DNA from: Ilyonectria destructans
Taxonomy: Eukaryota > Ascomycota > Sordariomycetes > Hypocreales > Nectriaceae
DNA: 64,000 bases
Assembly (NCBI GenBank): GCA_020740775.1
Contig: JAHEWK010000025.1
Coordinates: 62,001-126,000 of the forward strand
Direction of reading: 5' to 3'
Each line of letters starts with the position of its first letter. The first letter of the stretch is position 1. Below, one piece after another: positions 49,384 to 61,603 of the stretch. The position numbers and the translations under genes were made by a program. The notes beneath the pieces were generated by a model. It had not been told where the DNA came from. It did no database searches and saw only the letters and a list, made by a program, of their open reading frames with translations.

Positions 49384-50773
49384 CTAGGCACGCTTCCAGA
49401 TCTCGACCTCGCAGCCGCCGCGAAGGACACCCACACGCATGGTCGACAGGAGGTTGTGGGCGGCGTTGGAGTGGTTGTAGACACCGCCGTTGAAGACGGC
49501 AGTGGTATCCTTGCCAATAGCGGAGGAGATGAGTGCCTTGCCACCGGGGTGGTCCTTGATGAAGTCGGTCACGTCGTGGATGACACCGGCAATGGCAACG
49601 AGGGCCTTTCCGTTCTTGGAGTCGGCCACGAAGTCGTCCCAGTGGACAACAGGGAGTTGCTCCAGGGGAATACCCCAGTCGAGGGTAGCACGCTTCTGGT
49701 CGAACTTCTTCTGCATCTGCTGGACACGACCCTTCTCGATCTCATTCTGGCGGAATTGCTTCAGGTCGTAGGCAAGGCCAAGTTGCTTCCAGATCCAGAT
49801 GGACCACTTGGTGGGGTCATACTGGTACCACTCGATGGCGTTTCGGTAGTCCGAGGGAAACTCGTGGTGGAAGTTGTGGTAGCCCTCACCGAGGGTGACT
49901 AGAGCGGTAATGACGTGGTCACGGGGCGAGTTTCGGTCGTCGAAGGGCTGGTCACCGAGCCAGTGGGCGAGGGAGTTGACGCAGAAAGTGGCCTGCTGGA
50001 GGAAGCATATTCGGAGGATACCGGCGTAGACGAAACCGCCGAGCCAGTCGCTCCAACCGAAACCAGCGACGATAGTAGGCAGGACAAAGGCCATGAAGAT
50101 GACGCACTTGAGATAGTTGCGGTGCTGCCAGACAACGATGGGGTCCTCGTTAAGGTCGGTGATGTCGGTTCGGCCCTGGCGCTTGGGGTTCTGCTTAAAG
50201 ACCATCCATCCGATGTGGGCGTAGAGGAGACCTTTGCGGACGGAGTAGGGGTCCTTCTCGGTGTCGGTGTATCGGTGGTGAGCACGGTGGCCGTAGGACC
50301 ACCAGCGGATAGAGCCCTCAATAGCACCAGCTCCGACAGCAGCCAGGTATATTTTGAGGGGAGTAGTGGCCTTATAGGAAGTGTGAGCCCAAAGACGATG
50401 GTAACCTACAAAATGGCGGAAGGTCAGTATCGACAAGCAGCGGAAGGGGAGCGCAATTGAACAAGGACTCACCAGCAGTGATTCCAAGGCCGGTGTTGAA
50501 GTAGAAGATGACGGCCCAGATGGCAGTATAGAGGCGAAGAGGGACCCAGTAGGCGGAGATAAAGCCAATGATGGGAATGATGATGATGAGAGTGGTGTTG
50601 AGCCAGTTGATGTGGAGGTGGATGTTGGACCAAGTCATTGGAGTGCCGGTAATGTGAAGCTTCTTGGGATCGTACTTGGTGTTGCTTCGGAGCGGCTTGT
50701 AGTCGGTGGTGCCGTCTGGGAAGGCCGCGGCCCCCTTGCTGGCCACCTTGCTGGCCAAACACAACGACGCCAT
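49384..50773 (-). CDS. OLE1: Delta-9 acyl-CoA desaturase with cytochrome b5 domain, C-terminal tail cut by stops (2 exons)
   Basis: CDS complement(join(49384..50405, 50473..50773)), 440 residues. It makes monounsaturated fatty acids (oleate, palmitoleate) in the ER. Membrane helices flank the three His boxes: HRLWAH (103-108), HRAHH (140-144) and HNFHHEF (about 275). The C-terminal cytochrome b5 domain has [18 protein letters not shown] and [11 protein letters not shown]. The intron is 67 nt (GTGAGT..TGTAG). The TAG at 49384 follows EIWKRA; the frame beyond reads FENEDVTYLSNPACQRIV, stop, AGAQATKVTQPVVSAAQ, stop (49258), like the usual Ole1 tail. The catalytic parts are intact, so it is probably functional but about 42 residues shorter. 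Confidence 0.92.
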
Positions 50774-53213
50774 CTTGGGCGGCGATTAACAAGTATTGAG
50801 ACTGCTTAGAGGAGAGTCGTCCACGACGAGAAACCAGCAGGACTCTTCTCCCGATGCGAAAACCACGAGGGTAGTATCTCGAAAGCGAAGTGGGAGGAGG
50901 AAGCTAGGATATAGATAGGTCAGGAGAACTAGATGGAGGGAGGTGTCGGGAAGTGGTAGATTGACAAGTCGTTGGTTGGTTGGGGCGGCGCCAAAAGGCG
51001 TTACATCAGACCCGAACCCAGGCGAGTGTGTGGATGACCAGGGGCGGGTTCCCCTGGGGTTGGGGTTAGCAGCGCAACTGGAACAGGGAGGAGAAGGAAG
51101 AAGAAAGACAGGGAGTGGAAGGGGAAGTTGAGAGCAAGGGATACGAGATGGATTGGCCACATATTGAGTGTGTATCCCTCTGATATTCGGGGGTTTCCCC
51201 CCCCCCAAACCCACTCTTCACAAACCTACCTTTGGGGATGGGACAGACGGAACACATTTCTCCCAACAGTCAACAAGGAGGTTCCTCCAAACTTTGTTGG
51301 ACGCTGGGCTGGTCCGCCGGGTTTGGGCGGGAAATGCTCCCGCTGCTGCGACGAAAGGATTGGAACTAAAGCATACAGCTTAGCAACTGAATTGTACGTA
51401 TTATACACAGGTGGAGTTCGCATGTTCGAGTGTTGGCGATGAACCTGCCAGTCCCGAATCTCGGCGGCGAGTGCGGCGTTACCGTGCAAGAAGCTGCAAC
51501 AAAGTGGGTTTCCTGACTAGCAACTTTTTCTTGGACCTTGAGAGCAGTGCCGTTTATGATTATCATCACATGGGGCGAGTATGTGTTTATTCCTGGCCAG
51601 ATGCCGAGGTTAAGATCAGCCCCACGATTGCAACATCTCCAAGACAATGTACCAGTTCTGCGGTTGCTGCTACTGGTGATTGCCGGTGGATGTGTGTAGT
51701 CGACTTTTCTGCGCGTCCCGGGCCATTCCCTGCGGGGCGCCCCTCCGACCGGTTGCCGTTTGTGGGTTAAAGGCACATGCCAGCCGATGTACCTCTGCAC
51801 CTAAGTTGAGTGAATAAATACCTGCGGCTGCTTGTCCCTTGTCTATTCCCGGGTGCCTTGCAGCGGGGTGATTGGTCGTAGTGTCGGGCATGGAGCTTAG
51901 CGACTTCTTGAGCTCACGAGCTGGAGCTGTCTTACACTATCGCTATTGGCGAATGCAGTTGTTGACGATGCCCCACTCTCCCTACAACGCTCTGTAACAA
52001 CCCTCAATGCCTCTTCAGAATTACCATAACCAGTAAGAAATTTCCGTCTCAACGTCAATCAAGCATCACGCAATTACAGTCCATACCCCAACAACACCAA
52101 CCAATCCAACGTGTTCCAAAAGCCCGTCCCCACCCTAAGATCCGAAATCTCAGCTCTGCGAACAAACTCGCACCTATAAAATCCCCCCCAACCCCAATCT
52201 CCAAATCGACCGATGCCTCGGTCCATTTCTCTTGCTTGTGACATGACGCCACAGCCCAGAGCCTCTGTGTCAAAAGTCTTACGCGTACGTATTCGGCTTG
52301 GTTGGCCGTCTCGCATCTCCCGTTCTTCCGACGACGGCGTTTTTTGGCTGCCATTTCGCGTGCCTCCCCAGCCTTTCCCCCAACAAAACGCGCTTATCGG
52401 ATGCGCCAAGCCGAGTGGGGGGCCAGGCGCTAGCTCCTGCGTTCTTTTTTCTTTTTTTAGGACTCGAGCTAGGCATGTTCGTCTCGCGTAATATCAGAGA
52501 ACCATACTCAAGATCCGCTCACGGCATGTGGCATCCCTACCGCCTACTTGAAATGTTTTGAGGACATCTAAGGATACAGAGAACAAAATTGTTGAAACAG
52601 CAGCAATTACAGCACTCGACGGCAGCTTCAAACGGTTGATCGAATAGCATACTATACAACTACCTGTCCGTTTTGCGTCAAATCCCAACTGGTCCGTGCG
52701 CATTACCTCGTCCCTCAGTTTTCGCTTCTGTTGTGACAAAAAGCAACACATTCGTCAAGGAAAAGACGACTGATCTACTGCGTCACGCCTAGCCACGTAC
52801 CGAGGGTCATGGACTTACGCACACCTACCTCCGAAGTAGTTAGAATCTCGCGGACTTTGTTACTACACCGACCTTGACGAAAGATGCCTACATCTGTCGT
52901 GAATGCGAGAGATATGTTACCGTGCAAATGCTACGAACGCGAAAGAACATGACAACTAGTTCCTGGTTTCTTGCGCTTAGGATTGCCTCCTAGCAGACAC
53001 GATATTCGATTTATTCAACAACCCCTTAGATATATACACATCGGCTACCTGTTCTCGCCCTCGACCTATCAATTCGTCCACCTTCACCCCAGCGGTCCTC
53101 ATATGCAGTTGTCGGGTCACGCCCTCCACCACCGCTGCCACAATCGCCATCGTCAACGCCAATGCCGCAGCAGGTTCGTCGCCCCTCAAGCTCAAAACCG
53201 CAAGCGCCTACAA
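50774..53213. other. Desaturase upstream region and intergenic DNA, no gene recognised
   Basis: The first 400 bp upstream of the desaturase (50774-51170, read on the minus strand) are pyrimidine-rich, as in strong fungal promoters. From 51200 to 53200 I find many small overlapping frames but no domain, tRNA or repeat that I can support. A minus-strand frame ending at 53026 may be joined across the hAT element to 56249-56363. Confidence 0.35.
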
Positions 53214-56200
53214 CAAGGCTCGAAACCACTACATCCACTCCACTTTTGGACTAAGTAGAGTGGATGTACGATTTATTAGGCAATTACATAGTGGATGTAA
53301 CACATATTCGACCGGAGTGGAATGGATGTACACGTGGATTTATAAGTGGATTTTTGTAAGTGGATTTTTAAGGCTATTCACAACCTCGTCGACGCCTATT
53401 CAGCCTCACTTTCAGAGGTTGACACTAACTCTTCAGCCTCTTGCTGCTGTGATGAATCGTCAACCTCGCTGGCGCTGTCCTCGCCCTCGAATAGCCATTT
53501 TGACTCAGCAAGAGCCAGCTCGTCGTCGCTTAGAGTCCCACAGCCGGCATCCAGCTTACTTTCGAGGTGTGACTTAAGCAATGGATCCAGGTCCTTGATA
53601 AGGCCAGCACGGTACCAAGAGCGTAAGACCTGACAAATGGCGATAATCTCAGCATCTAGGTTCGTACGCAACCCCGAGACCATCTTGCCAGCAGCTGAAA
53701 ATAACCTCTCACACTCGGCTGACATCGGCTGGATCGTCAGGAAGTCCAAGGCCATCCTGGATAACCGAGGATATCTGCCTTGCTTAGTGATCCAGTAACC
53801 AATTGGATCACGAACGTTGCCGTCGCTGGCGTCACGATCCGTCTGCCACGCTTGGTACTCGTCACCCACAATAGCTGCTGCGTAGGCTGGTATTGAGCTT
53901 GGCAGACGACTGTTCTTCTCGAAGGGATTGAAAAACCGAGGTCTTTTTGCTGGTGGCTCGTCGTCGCCTCTGCTGCTGCTGGTTCTAACCTCGAGATGAG
54001 CGTAATCGGACAGCCAGACGTCGGCAACCATCTCTTTTGCCTTTTCAACCCAGCTAGGCTTATGAGCCCACGTTTCATCAAACCAGTCCCAACGATAAGC
54101 TGGATGGAGCGCCATAGCCGTATAGTAGATGGGCGTCTCGTCCAGCCGCCGATAATATTCATCCAGCTTATCCCAAGCAAGGTTGATTCCGATGCGGAAG
54201 TGCTCTGGATCAGAAAAATCAGCAGCAAGCTGCTTATATTCTTCCAGTGTGTTAAGCAGCAACTCATAGCCAAGCACCACGTCCCAGATATTGCCATAGG
54301 AGCCAGTCCAGCCTTGCTTACGCCTGCGGATGTGTCCATCACCCTCAAGTGTCTTTACCACGGTCTCAAAAACAGTCAGAATAGCCTCCAAATGGTAAAG
54401 AACCTCCCAGTCTTTGTCCGTTAGCTGATTCTCGTCTCGGAGGATGCGTGGTTTTTTCGCCAACTTGGCTTGTGTCACTTGGCCAGTCTTTTTAGACCGA
54501 TTTTCGTCCTCCCATTGCGCCTTATACTTGATCAGTAGGAGTTCGATAGAGGTTTTCAACCGTAGAGCCCTGCGGATCATGTAGAGTTGTGACAGCCAAC
54601 GCGTGTCGTTGTCGATAATTAGCTTGAGTGGTTTCTTCGATCGGAGTTTAAGGGTGGTGGCGCGATTAATTTCGTCCTGTTAGATATACCGAGTTAATAT
54701 GAGACGAATAGGATTTAGTTAAACCGCTTACCCTCTGGACCTCCTTGAACAAGTAAATCAGCCGGTGGCTAATACGCACATCAACTACGATATTGTGTAA
54801 CTTGCCAACTGGTCCTTTTTTGCGCCATTGAGCGTATTCAGTATCAGATAACGCTTCTGCGCCTGACAATTGCTTCTCGAACGCGTCGGCGTTTTTGCCA
54901 AATAAGAGCGCCTTGGCTGACAAGTTAATTGTGTGGCCAATACAGCGTCCTCGGCGCAGTCGGCCATCGAACCCAAGTTCAGCACCAATGACCTCCATGG
55001 CAGTATCGTTGTTTTCTGCATTGTCGAGCGTGAAATAGCCAACCTTCTCTGGACCCACGCCAAGAGTGTGTAGGACGTCGAGAACCTCCCCACCGATCGT
55101 TGAGCCGAAGTGACGATGAGCCTCTGGAACTCCAATCATGATTTTGCATGGCCGATTCTTCTCGTCTCTGAAAAAACAAGCAATACCGTAGAGGGCAAGC
55201 TTATTTCGAGACGTCCAGCCATCAAATGAAATATGAAGGGCTCCAGGGGAGTTCCTCAGCACCTCGATAACCGTCTGCTTGTGGCGGTTATACTCTTGAA
55301 TGATCTTATATCGGACAGCCGTGGCAGTCAAGTTGGCGTGTTGGATGGAAACGGAGGGACTCAAATAGTCGAAGATTTCTCGGAGGATGGGGTTCTCGGC
55401 GAAGGAAAATGACTGGTTGCTACTGACGATTAACTCGACTAGCATACGCTGAAAGTGTTGCTTATCAAAGCGTGAGATGAAGCTATTCGCGATATTCTGT
55501 TCCGTAGGCTTGTTGACGTCCAGTTTCAAAACAGAGGCAATAGTCGGCTGGTTCGATTTCAGTGCGCCTTCGGATTTGAGCTGTGCTGTGCTCTTTTTCT
55601 CTCCCTCTGGTGCTGGTGTTTTGTGCTCACGCCATAGATGATTTGCCGCGTTCTGGAGACCTGAAGAGGTAAAACTCGCGATAATGGGACGATTTCCGAG
55701 GATACAGTCCTTGCAAGCCCATTTGCGTAAGCCATGATGTTGAATATCATAGCCAAAGTCCCACAGCCAAGAGCTAGTATCACGAGCGCGTTCTGACCAA
55801 TTCCAGCCTCTGAAATGGCGAAAAAGACGGTCTTCGAGCTGCTGCTGTTGGCCTGGTTGGCCTGGCTGGTTGGCTGACATCAATTTTTTTTTTTTTTGGC
55901 AAAAACAAAGCAGGAAATCTGTAGAAAACGCACTCAATAGGGGTAGTTTCTCGTCTAATATTATTAGATTAGCTGTAGGGGTGATCGACCTCGGCTAACT
56001 TGGGTCCAGGTACCTCGATTTAATAGGCAGTCATATACAAAAATAAGTACTATGAACCATACAGGGTCAGGGAATATCCCACTGTACCTAAATCCACCTA
56101 AATCCACTCCATTACATCCACTTTCGTGTCCAAGTGTAGTGGATTATTACGTAATCTGAGCGCCGACAAGTGGATGTAATAGAGATGGGCCACTTATATG

Positions 56201-56240
56201 TGGTCCACGTGGATTTACAGTGTAGTGGGTTCGAGCCTTG
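53214..56240 (-). mobile_element. Complete hAT transposon (3027 bp), 8-bp target duplication GCCTACAA
   Basis: Ends CAAGGCTCGAAACCACTACA (53214-53233) and the inverse TGTAGTGGGTTCGAGCCTTG (56221-56240) differ at one position. Flanks 53206-53213 and 56241-56248 are both GCCTACAA, the 8-bp hAT duplication. Both subterminal regions are crowded with GTGGAT/ATCCAC words (for example 53262-53360 and 56090-56215), likely transposase-binding sites. One intact transposase gene lies inside. This is a good candidate for an active autonomous element. Confidence 0.95.
53396..55880 (-). CDS. hAT transposase, intact 809 residues (2 exons)
   Basis: CDS complement(join(53396..54676, 54732..55880)); 55-nt intron with donor GTAAGC, CTAAC near the end and acceptor ACAG, in phase 0. 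Start chosen at ATG 55880 (MSANQPGQPG). An N-terminal BED-type finger is seen in WACKDCILGNRP to HLWREH. The RNase H-like core has LHISFDGWTSRNKLALYG (first Asp), VGYFTLDNAENNDTAM (second Asp) and RCIGHTINLSAKALLFG. The C-terminal dimerisation domain has GYWITKQGRYPRLSRMALDF and PMSAECERLFSAAGKMVSGL. An acidic, Ser-rich tail ends the protein. No frame damage is visible. Confidence 0.93.
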
Positions 56241-56248
56241 GCCTACAA

Positions 56249-57450
56249 GCACACGGCCCACCTCGACTAATACACCACTGCCACCAACGACTAAACCACG
56301 CCTCCGATCCCCGCACAATTCATCGCCCGCCTCGATACACGACCTAGAACGCCGCTTCCACAATAAACCCAGCCCTTTTCATAACCGAAAGGCCTATCAT
56401 GCAGAAACAACCCGCCACCGCCATTGCACGGCTTTTACACGCTATTGCGGACCCCATCGGATCTCAAAACCCAGGCTACATCCTTGGACGCGATCCATTT
56501 CTGAACGAACCTAAACCATGCACCGTCATGCCATCAGCAAGTCTCGCTTCCTCTGCCGGAGATAGGACCTTGAACACTTGGAGAATAGCCTTCAAGCGCA
56601 CTTGCTACTACTATCCAGTCACGAGATCTCGTAGAGAAGCCATGTATAATAGCATTCAAGCACGCAAGCAAGCAAGCACATTTTCCCTTTGTATGGACTG
56701 GAATGGAATTTATCTCGCCCGGGGAACAGGCCCCACAGGGCCAGTACGCTAAGCTGTTTACCGTTCAGACGATCTGTATGGGCTCTTAGGAGACTGTCAA
56801 ACTGTGAGAAGCGGGATTATGTCATTTATTATTAGTGCCCTATAGCTCATTATCATCTTTGCATTTGTCCTCGATCTTTATGTTTTATTTTATTTTATAT
56901 TAAAAAAAATTGTAAATAAATAAATAAAAGAACGTTGGGAACCCAGAAACTTGCCATGTCCAGACTCGTTAAGTCCAGATTTTGGGAAAGCTGCCTGTCA
57001 GTGCACACGTCGCCTCATTGCAACATATTTTCTTTGTCAATCGAACAGATTGCTTACTGATCGGGAACGGCCCGGTACCTATCTTTGGGACTATTATCTT
57101 GTGCTTGCAGTCAGTGGAGGCGCGTCCTCTGACACACACTTTCTCTTGCCCTTGGGTTGCTTTCCCGGTTACTAACCCTAGTCTGCGCAAATGCTTTACA
57201 AGCGGATAGGAGGCCGCTGCCCTAATCGCTTTGTGGGTGGGGTTGGAGATCACTAGGTTTGCACATACTTCAGCAGGAGTCGTATGCATCCCAAGGCCCA
57301 TATCATAAGAGTCTACGGTACGGTCTCCTAAACGAAGTCCAGTCATCGCTGGAGCCATATATGAATTTGATCAGGCTTGTGATTGCTGATCTAGATGTCT
57401 AGAGACCCTGAGCAGTCACGATGAGCACCTCTATAGTATTCTAACGACTA
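56249..57450. other. No gene recognised; AT microsatellite near 56880-56930
   Basis: Small frames only. An ATG at 56363 on the minus strand opens a frame that would continue, without the hAT element, to 53026. A TTTTATTTTA/AAATAAATAAATAAA run lies at 56880-56930. Confidence 0.3.
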
Positions 57451-59362
57451 AGTCCCTAGGGGGGGTTATGGTTCACCCCTGGTTCTGGTTCGCCCCCCTG
57501 CGCGTAATCCTTGCCAACGCGTCGACGCGTTGGCTACCTATTCCCTTCGTCAACTATCACAACTTAGATCAATCAAACTGCTTTTTCGTGTTTTAGACTG
57601 CCAGGGAGCCGTTATGCCTCGTAATACTACCGCCGATGTAGATAACGCCATCTAAGATATCCTCCATGGCGAAACCATCCGGACGTCGGCCAAGATCCAC
57701 GGAATACCTAACCAGACACTTCGTCACTGGCTTCTTGGCCGACAACCACACTCTGTGGCACACCAAAACCAACAGCAACTTTCTACAGTGCAAGAAGAAG
57801 ACCTTGTTAGGTGGATTCTAATGCAAGAAGGCCTTGGTTACGTGCCTTTATATGCCCAAGTTCGTTCTGTGGCTTCGGCGATCTTACGAGCTCAAGGAGA
57901 CTACTAAGCTCTTGGAAAGAAGTGGACTAGTGGCTTCGTTAAGTGTTATTCGACTACTAATACTAAGATAGGTTGCAAGACTGCTTGGAATTAAGTTAAT
58001 GCAATATATCCCGCTAATATCAATAAGTTATCCGAGCTTTACAATACTATCAGCTGGATCCCCCCCAACGGCGATATAACGCGGATGAAGCAGGTATTAT
58101 AGAAGGCTTGGGTATTAACGGTTTTGTTATTAGTAGTTCAGAGAAGCCTCCCGGCCAGATATATATTAAAGAGGGCAGCAGTCGCACCTGGGCCTCGTTT
58201 ATTAAGTGTATATCAGCAACTAGTAAGATCTTAGACCCCCTCATCATCTTCAAGGGGGCCTCTATTCAAGATCAGTAATTCAGTAACCAACTACTTAAAA
58301 ATATCCTAATTGGCATACTACCTACACTGTCAATGAATAGACAAGCAACGATAGTGCACTTAAGTGGTTTGAGAAAGCTTTTTGCCACAGGCAGCCTTAG
58401 AGGACCTCTCTGCAGCAAGACTACTTATTATCGACGCCCATAGTTCGCACACTACGGAGGATTTTATGACGACTTGCTTCCTGAATAATATCTATATATT
58501 ATTCTTACTAGCTTATACTTCTGACGTTATAAAGCCTTTTGGTCTGGGCTGTTTTTCCAGTTTGACGACAGAGTCAAGGAAACTCGTCAGCTGCTAGATG
58601 GCTCTCACGCACTTAAACTGTATTAGCAAAGTCAAGTTTCTTAATCTCTGTACAAAAGCTCAAGAAAAAGGATTACAGAAACTAATATCGAAGCTGGCTG
58701 GCGGGCAACGGGTCTATTCCCCAGAAACCTATATAAAACTTTGTCTTCACGCTGGGTAATATACCCACAAGACCAGACACCTACACCCCAGTCGCATAGC
58801 AATAGCTCCACCCCAACGAAGAGCCAAGACGTCGTGAAAGTCTTAGTTAGCAAGGCAAGAACCCCAGGATCGAGATTAATCATTCGCAAGATTGCTAGTT
58901 CGTTTGATAAGCGCACCACACAGCTTGCAGTAAATGATCGTGAGATCGCTCGCTTATATGCACAGTTGGAATAGACTAATCTACGAAAACGTCGAAGAGT
59001 GCAACCAAATCCAGACGATACTTTCATAAGCCTTTCCAAAGTAGCTGCACAACGCAACCAAGAGCCGACCCAACATACAATTGAAGCTAGGGCGCAAGAG
59101 GATACAACTGTAGTTCGAAGTGAAGAGGTAGATAGTAGCACCGATGAGCAGCCATCTCTAGTGCGTCCCAGGAGGTCAATTAGGCGTGCACAGCAATACA
59201 GGACTCCCTCAGATGAAGAGAGTAATTAAACAATTCAAATGGTATTTTTATTGTATTTTTTAGCTATTAAATTGACATAGTTGTGACAATATATGTGGTT
59301 GTGCCAGTGTTTTGATGGGGTGAACCAGAACCGGGGGTGAACCAGAACCCCCCCTAGGGACT
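57451..59362 (+). mobile_element. Decayed pogo-type transposon with TIRs (1912 bp)
   Basis: Left end AGTCCCTAGGGGGGGTT and right end AACCCCCCCTAGGGACT, each next to TA (57449-57450 and 59363-59364). The inverted repeat runs about 45 bp with three substitutions and contains internal repeats of TGGTTC. It holds a transposase reading frame full of stops. Unrelated in TIR sequence to the pogo element at 36 kb apart from the shared CTAGGGGGG word. Confidence 0.88.
57614..59230 (+). pseudogene. Pogo-type transposase with many nonsense codons
   Basis: From ATG 57614 (MPRNTTADVDNAI) the recognisable pieces are a helix-turn-helix (IRTSAKIHGIPNQTLRHWL), a CENP-B-like part (EEDLVRWILMQEGLGYVPLY, KKWTSGFVKCY), IKEGSSRTW-like catalytic neighbourhood, and the second DDE block RLLIIDAHSSHTTEDFMTTC. 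Ends with LVRPRRSIRRAQQYRTPSDE. TAA and TAG codons are spread throughout, mostly where CAA or CAG would fit, consistent with RIP (C to T before A). Not functional. Confidence 0.8.
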
Positions 59363-59620
59363 TATACTGTCGAGCTCCTTGGTTTATGTTTTTGACCTTA
59401 AAATTTAAATTTAAATATTTCTAGTTATAGCTTTTTTTACGCAATCTAATATAACGCGTCAAAGTTAACATCAAAATTAGGACCGTTAGTCAAGGAATAA
59501 ACGTATTGTAACTGATCCTCTTGCCCCTCCCATATCTTCGCCTCTTCGCGTTTTTGCAGTTTTCAAGGCCGCTCACTTGAAGCAGCAGATAGTATCGTAT
59601 AGAGTGCAAAATTTGAACTT

Positions 59621-60325
59621 TTATGGATGCAAGGTAGCGTGGCGCCTAACCCTTTTCCAACATTTCTTATATACAGCAACGGCATGATGGAACCCTCTTG
59701 GAGATATGTGGAGGGTCGGCTCGGAGAGGAGTGAATTCCCGTTGCCGTCACCCGCCCAGCCCTCGGACTCCATGGTATGTCTCGAGGAAACCGATCGTGC
59801 GGCATCCCAATCGACGCTTAGTTGGGGACGAACGTCGGGGGATCGTATCTGCTCCTCAAGCGGACTTTCGTGCTGCATGGGACTAACCGACTCGAGGAAG
59901 GGGACGAGGAGGGAGTCGTTCATGAGGTCGTAGATAATTCGGCGAGACTTATCAAGTTCGGAAGGGTGAAGGGGTTGAGGTCCACACAGGAGATTCAAGA
60001 GGTGATCTCGCTCTCGACCAGAGATATTGACTTGCCGCGGTCCACAAGGAGCGATGTAGATTCGTATCAGCTTTTGCCATAACGAGTTTATACGATCAGT
60101 GCTATCACGCGACATAGGGCTCTCGGCAACTAGCTGGTTATAGAAGGAAGCATAGTTTTCGGCGTCCAGGGTGAACTCGAGAGTCTCCCTGCAGTGGTGT
60201 TGGGAGAGATGAGCCATGAAGGCGCGTAGAGTCCATGGCGGCGAAGAGACATCCAAGAGGATCTCGCTGAGGGTAGGACGTCGTGGGCCTGTCGTGTCCA
60301 TTTCAATAACGTTAGGAGTAAACAT
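59621..60325 (-). CDS. RGS-domain protein (regulator of G-protein signalling)
   Basis: Single-exon frame from ATG 60325, 234 residues. The N-terminus RRPTLSEILLDVSSPPWTLR leads into the RGS core: AFMAHLSQHHCRETLEFTLDAENYASFY, then INSLWQKLIRIYIAPCGPRQ and INISGRERDHLL-type helices, ending LMNDSLLVPFLESV. RGS proteins speed GTP hydrolysis on G-alpha subunits. Size and layout match short fungal RGS proteins of the RgsA type, but I do not assign a gene name. The last 60 residues after the RGS core are less conserved; a further 3' exon is possible. It lies next to a dead pogo element, yet looks intact. Confidence 0.85.
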   Translation of the reverse strand: MFTPNVIEMDTTGPRRPTLSEILLDVSSPPWTLRAFMAHLSQHHCRETLEFTLDAENYASFYNQLVAESPMSRDSTDRINSLWQKLIRIYIAPCGPRQVNISGRERDHLLNLLCGPQPLHPSELDKSRRIIYDLMNDSLLVPFLESVSPMQHESPLEEQIRSPDVRPQLSVDWDAARSVSSRHTMESEGWAGDGNGNSLLSEPTLHISPRGFHHAVAVYKKCWKRVRRHATLHP

Positions 60326-61603
60326 TTGATGGAGAATCGCCGTTTGCGCAGTGGACCTTGGTCGTAAGTTCGTCGAAAAACAACGATATCGTAGTTAACT
60401 GGACCGTGAGGCTTGTCGAGTGCGCGAATGTGATGAAGGCGGAATGAATGTTACCGGAAGTATTTTCTGCGGCGGGTAAGCCTGGGGATCACGCATCGCC
60501 ACAGAGGCTCCGTAAGATATGTCCGGGGAATACCCACGAGAGAATTTGGAGACCTCAGTTGACTGCCATTCCCGGTCTATACCCTTGCGGGTGTGACGCA
60601 AAACGCGACTCCATTTTGCCACCATCATGATGTCGTGGTTTCCATCTACGTTAGGCTAGATCCGTGGATCGAAATTTCGCTGAACATCGAGTGATGGAGT
60701 ATCACCTAACTGCCCATCCTACTTATCATGTATGCGTGAGCGGCGGGATCCGCCGCACGCTCTGTTCTTATGTTGTTGAGACCTGCGCCACCAGCAACAC
60801 TAAATCCACAAGGTAAATGGGCGCCTAAAGAATGGATGATGACCATTCTGACTCCAAAACTTGGCGCCAAAGCTTAGCGCCACAGGCCTGTTGGGTCATT
60901 TTACTCTCACTGTGGCCTATGCCACATCGGAGCCATATTGTTTATGGAGGTATCTTCATCTACATTTACTGTAAGATAGTAATGAGAGAGAGTAGCGTAC
61001 CATCCAGCTATGGGAACAGATGGACCTTTCTCCTCGGAACCTCTGGTGATTGGCAGAGTAACTCATGGATGTACGTAGACATTTTTCAAATGCCTGAGGT
61101 GGTTTCGATGGCCGGGGGGCGACGTGATGATCCTAAGGAGGCATTAGAATAATACTCCATATGCTCACGTATGTATTTAGCCGTCTTGATCTAAGGGGAG
61201 CAGTCTTCAACGGATTTGATGATCCGAGGGGCGATGTTGTCTCCGGTAAGATCTAGCCGCCTAGCCTTAGCAAGGCACATAATGCCGCAGTCACAGGCGA
61301 CTAAAACCATCGTAATATTGATAGTCTATAAATAAAATGATCATGATTAGAGATAAACGAGAAAATAAAGAGCAGAGAAATTGTGCGATGTGACCCTTTA
61401 AAGAAAGTAGGGGGCGAGGGTCAGAATTCAGGACCCTCTCCCAGAACTGGCCCCAGTCAGGAGGACCAGATATGGGATCCACGATACCCCATGTCTATGG
61501 GAAGAAATGGGTAGCCTACAATCGACCTCAAGACAGCGTCCTACTGCCCAAATCTGTAACAGTGTTAACACCGTCTACCCAGATTACCAAGTAAAGCACT
61601 ACA
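60326..61603. other. Upstream region of RGS gene and spacer, no gene recognised
   Basis: The first several hundred bases should hold the RGS promoter; no TATA box stands out. Open frames here are short and lack domains. Confidence 0.35.

Noticed and set aside
49195..49902. 235-codon plus-strand frame opposite the desaturase
   Set aside because: Antisense shadow of the cytochrome b5 region; Gly/Val/Leu-rich repetitive composition.
56221..56240. tRNA B-box (GGTTCGAGCC) suggesting a tRNA gene
   Set aside because: It is part of the hAT terminal inverted repeat and is mirrored at 53214-53233; no cloverleaf.
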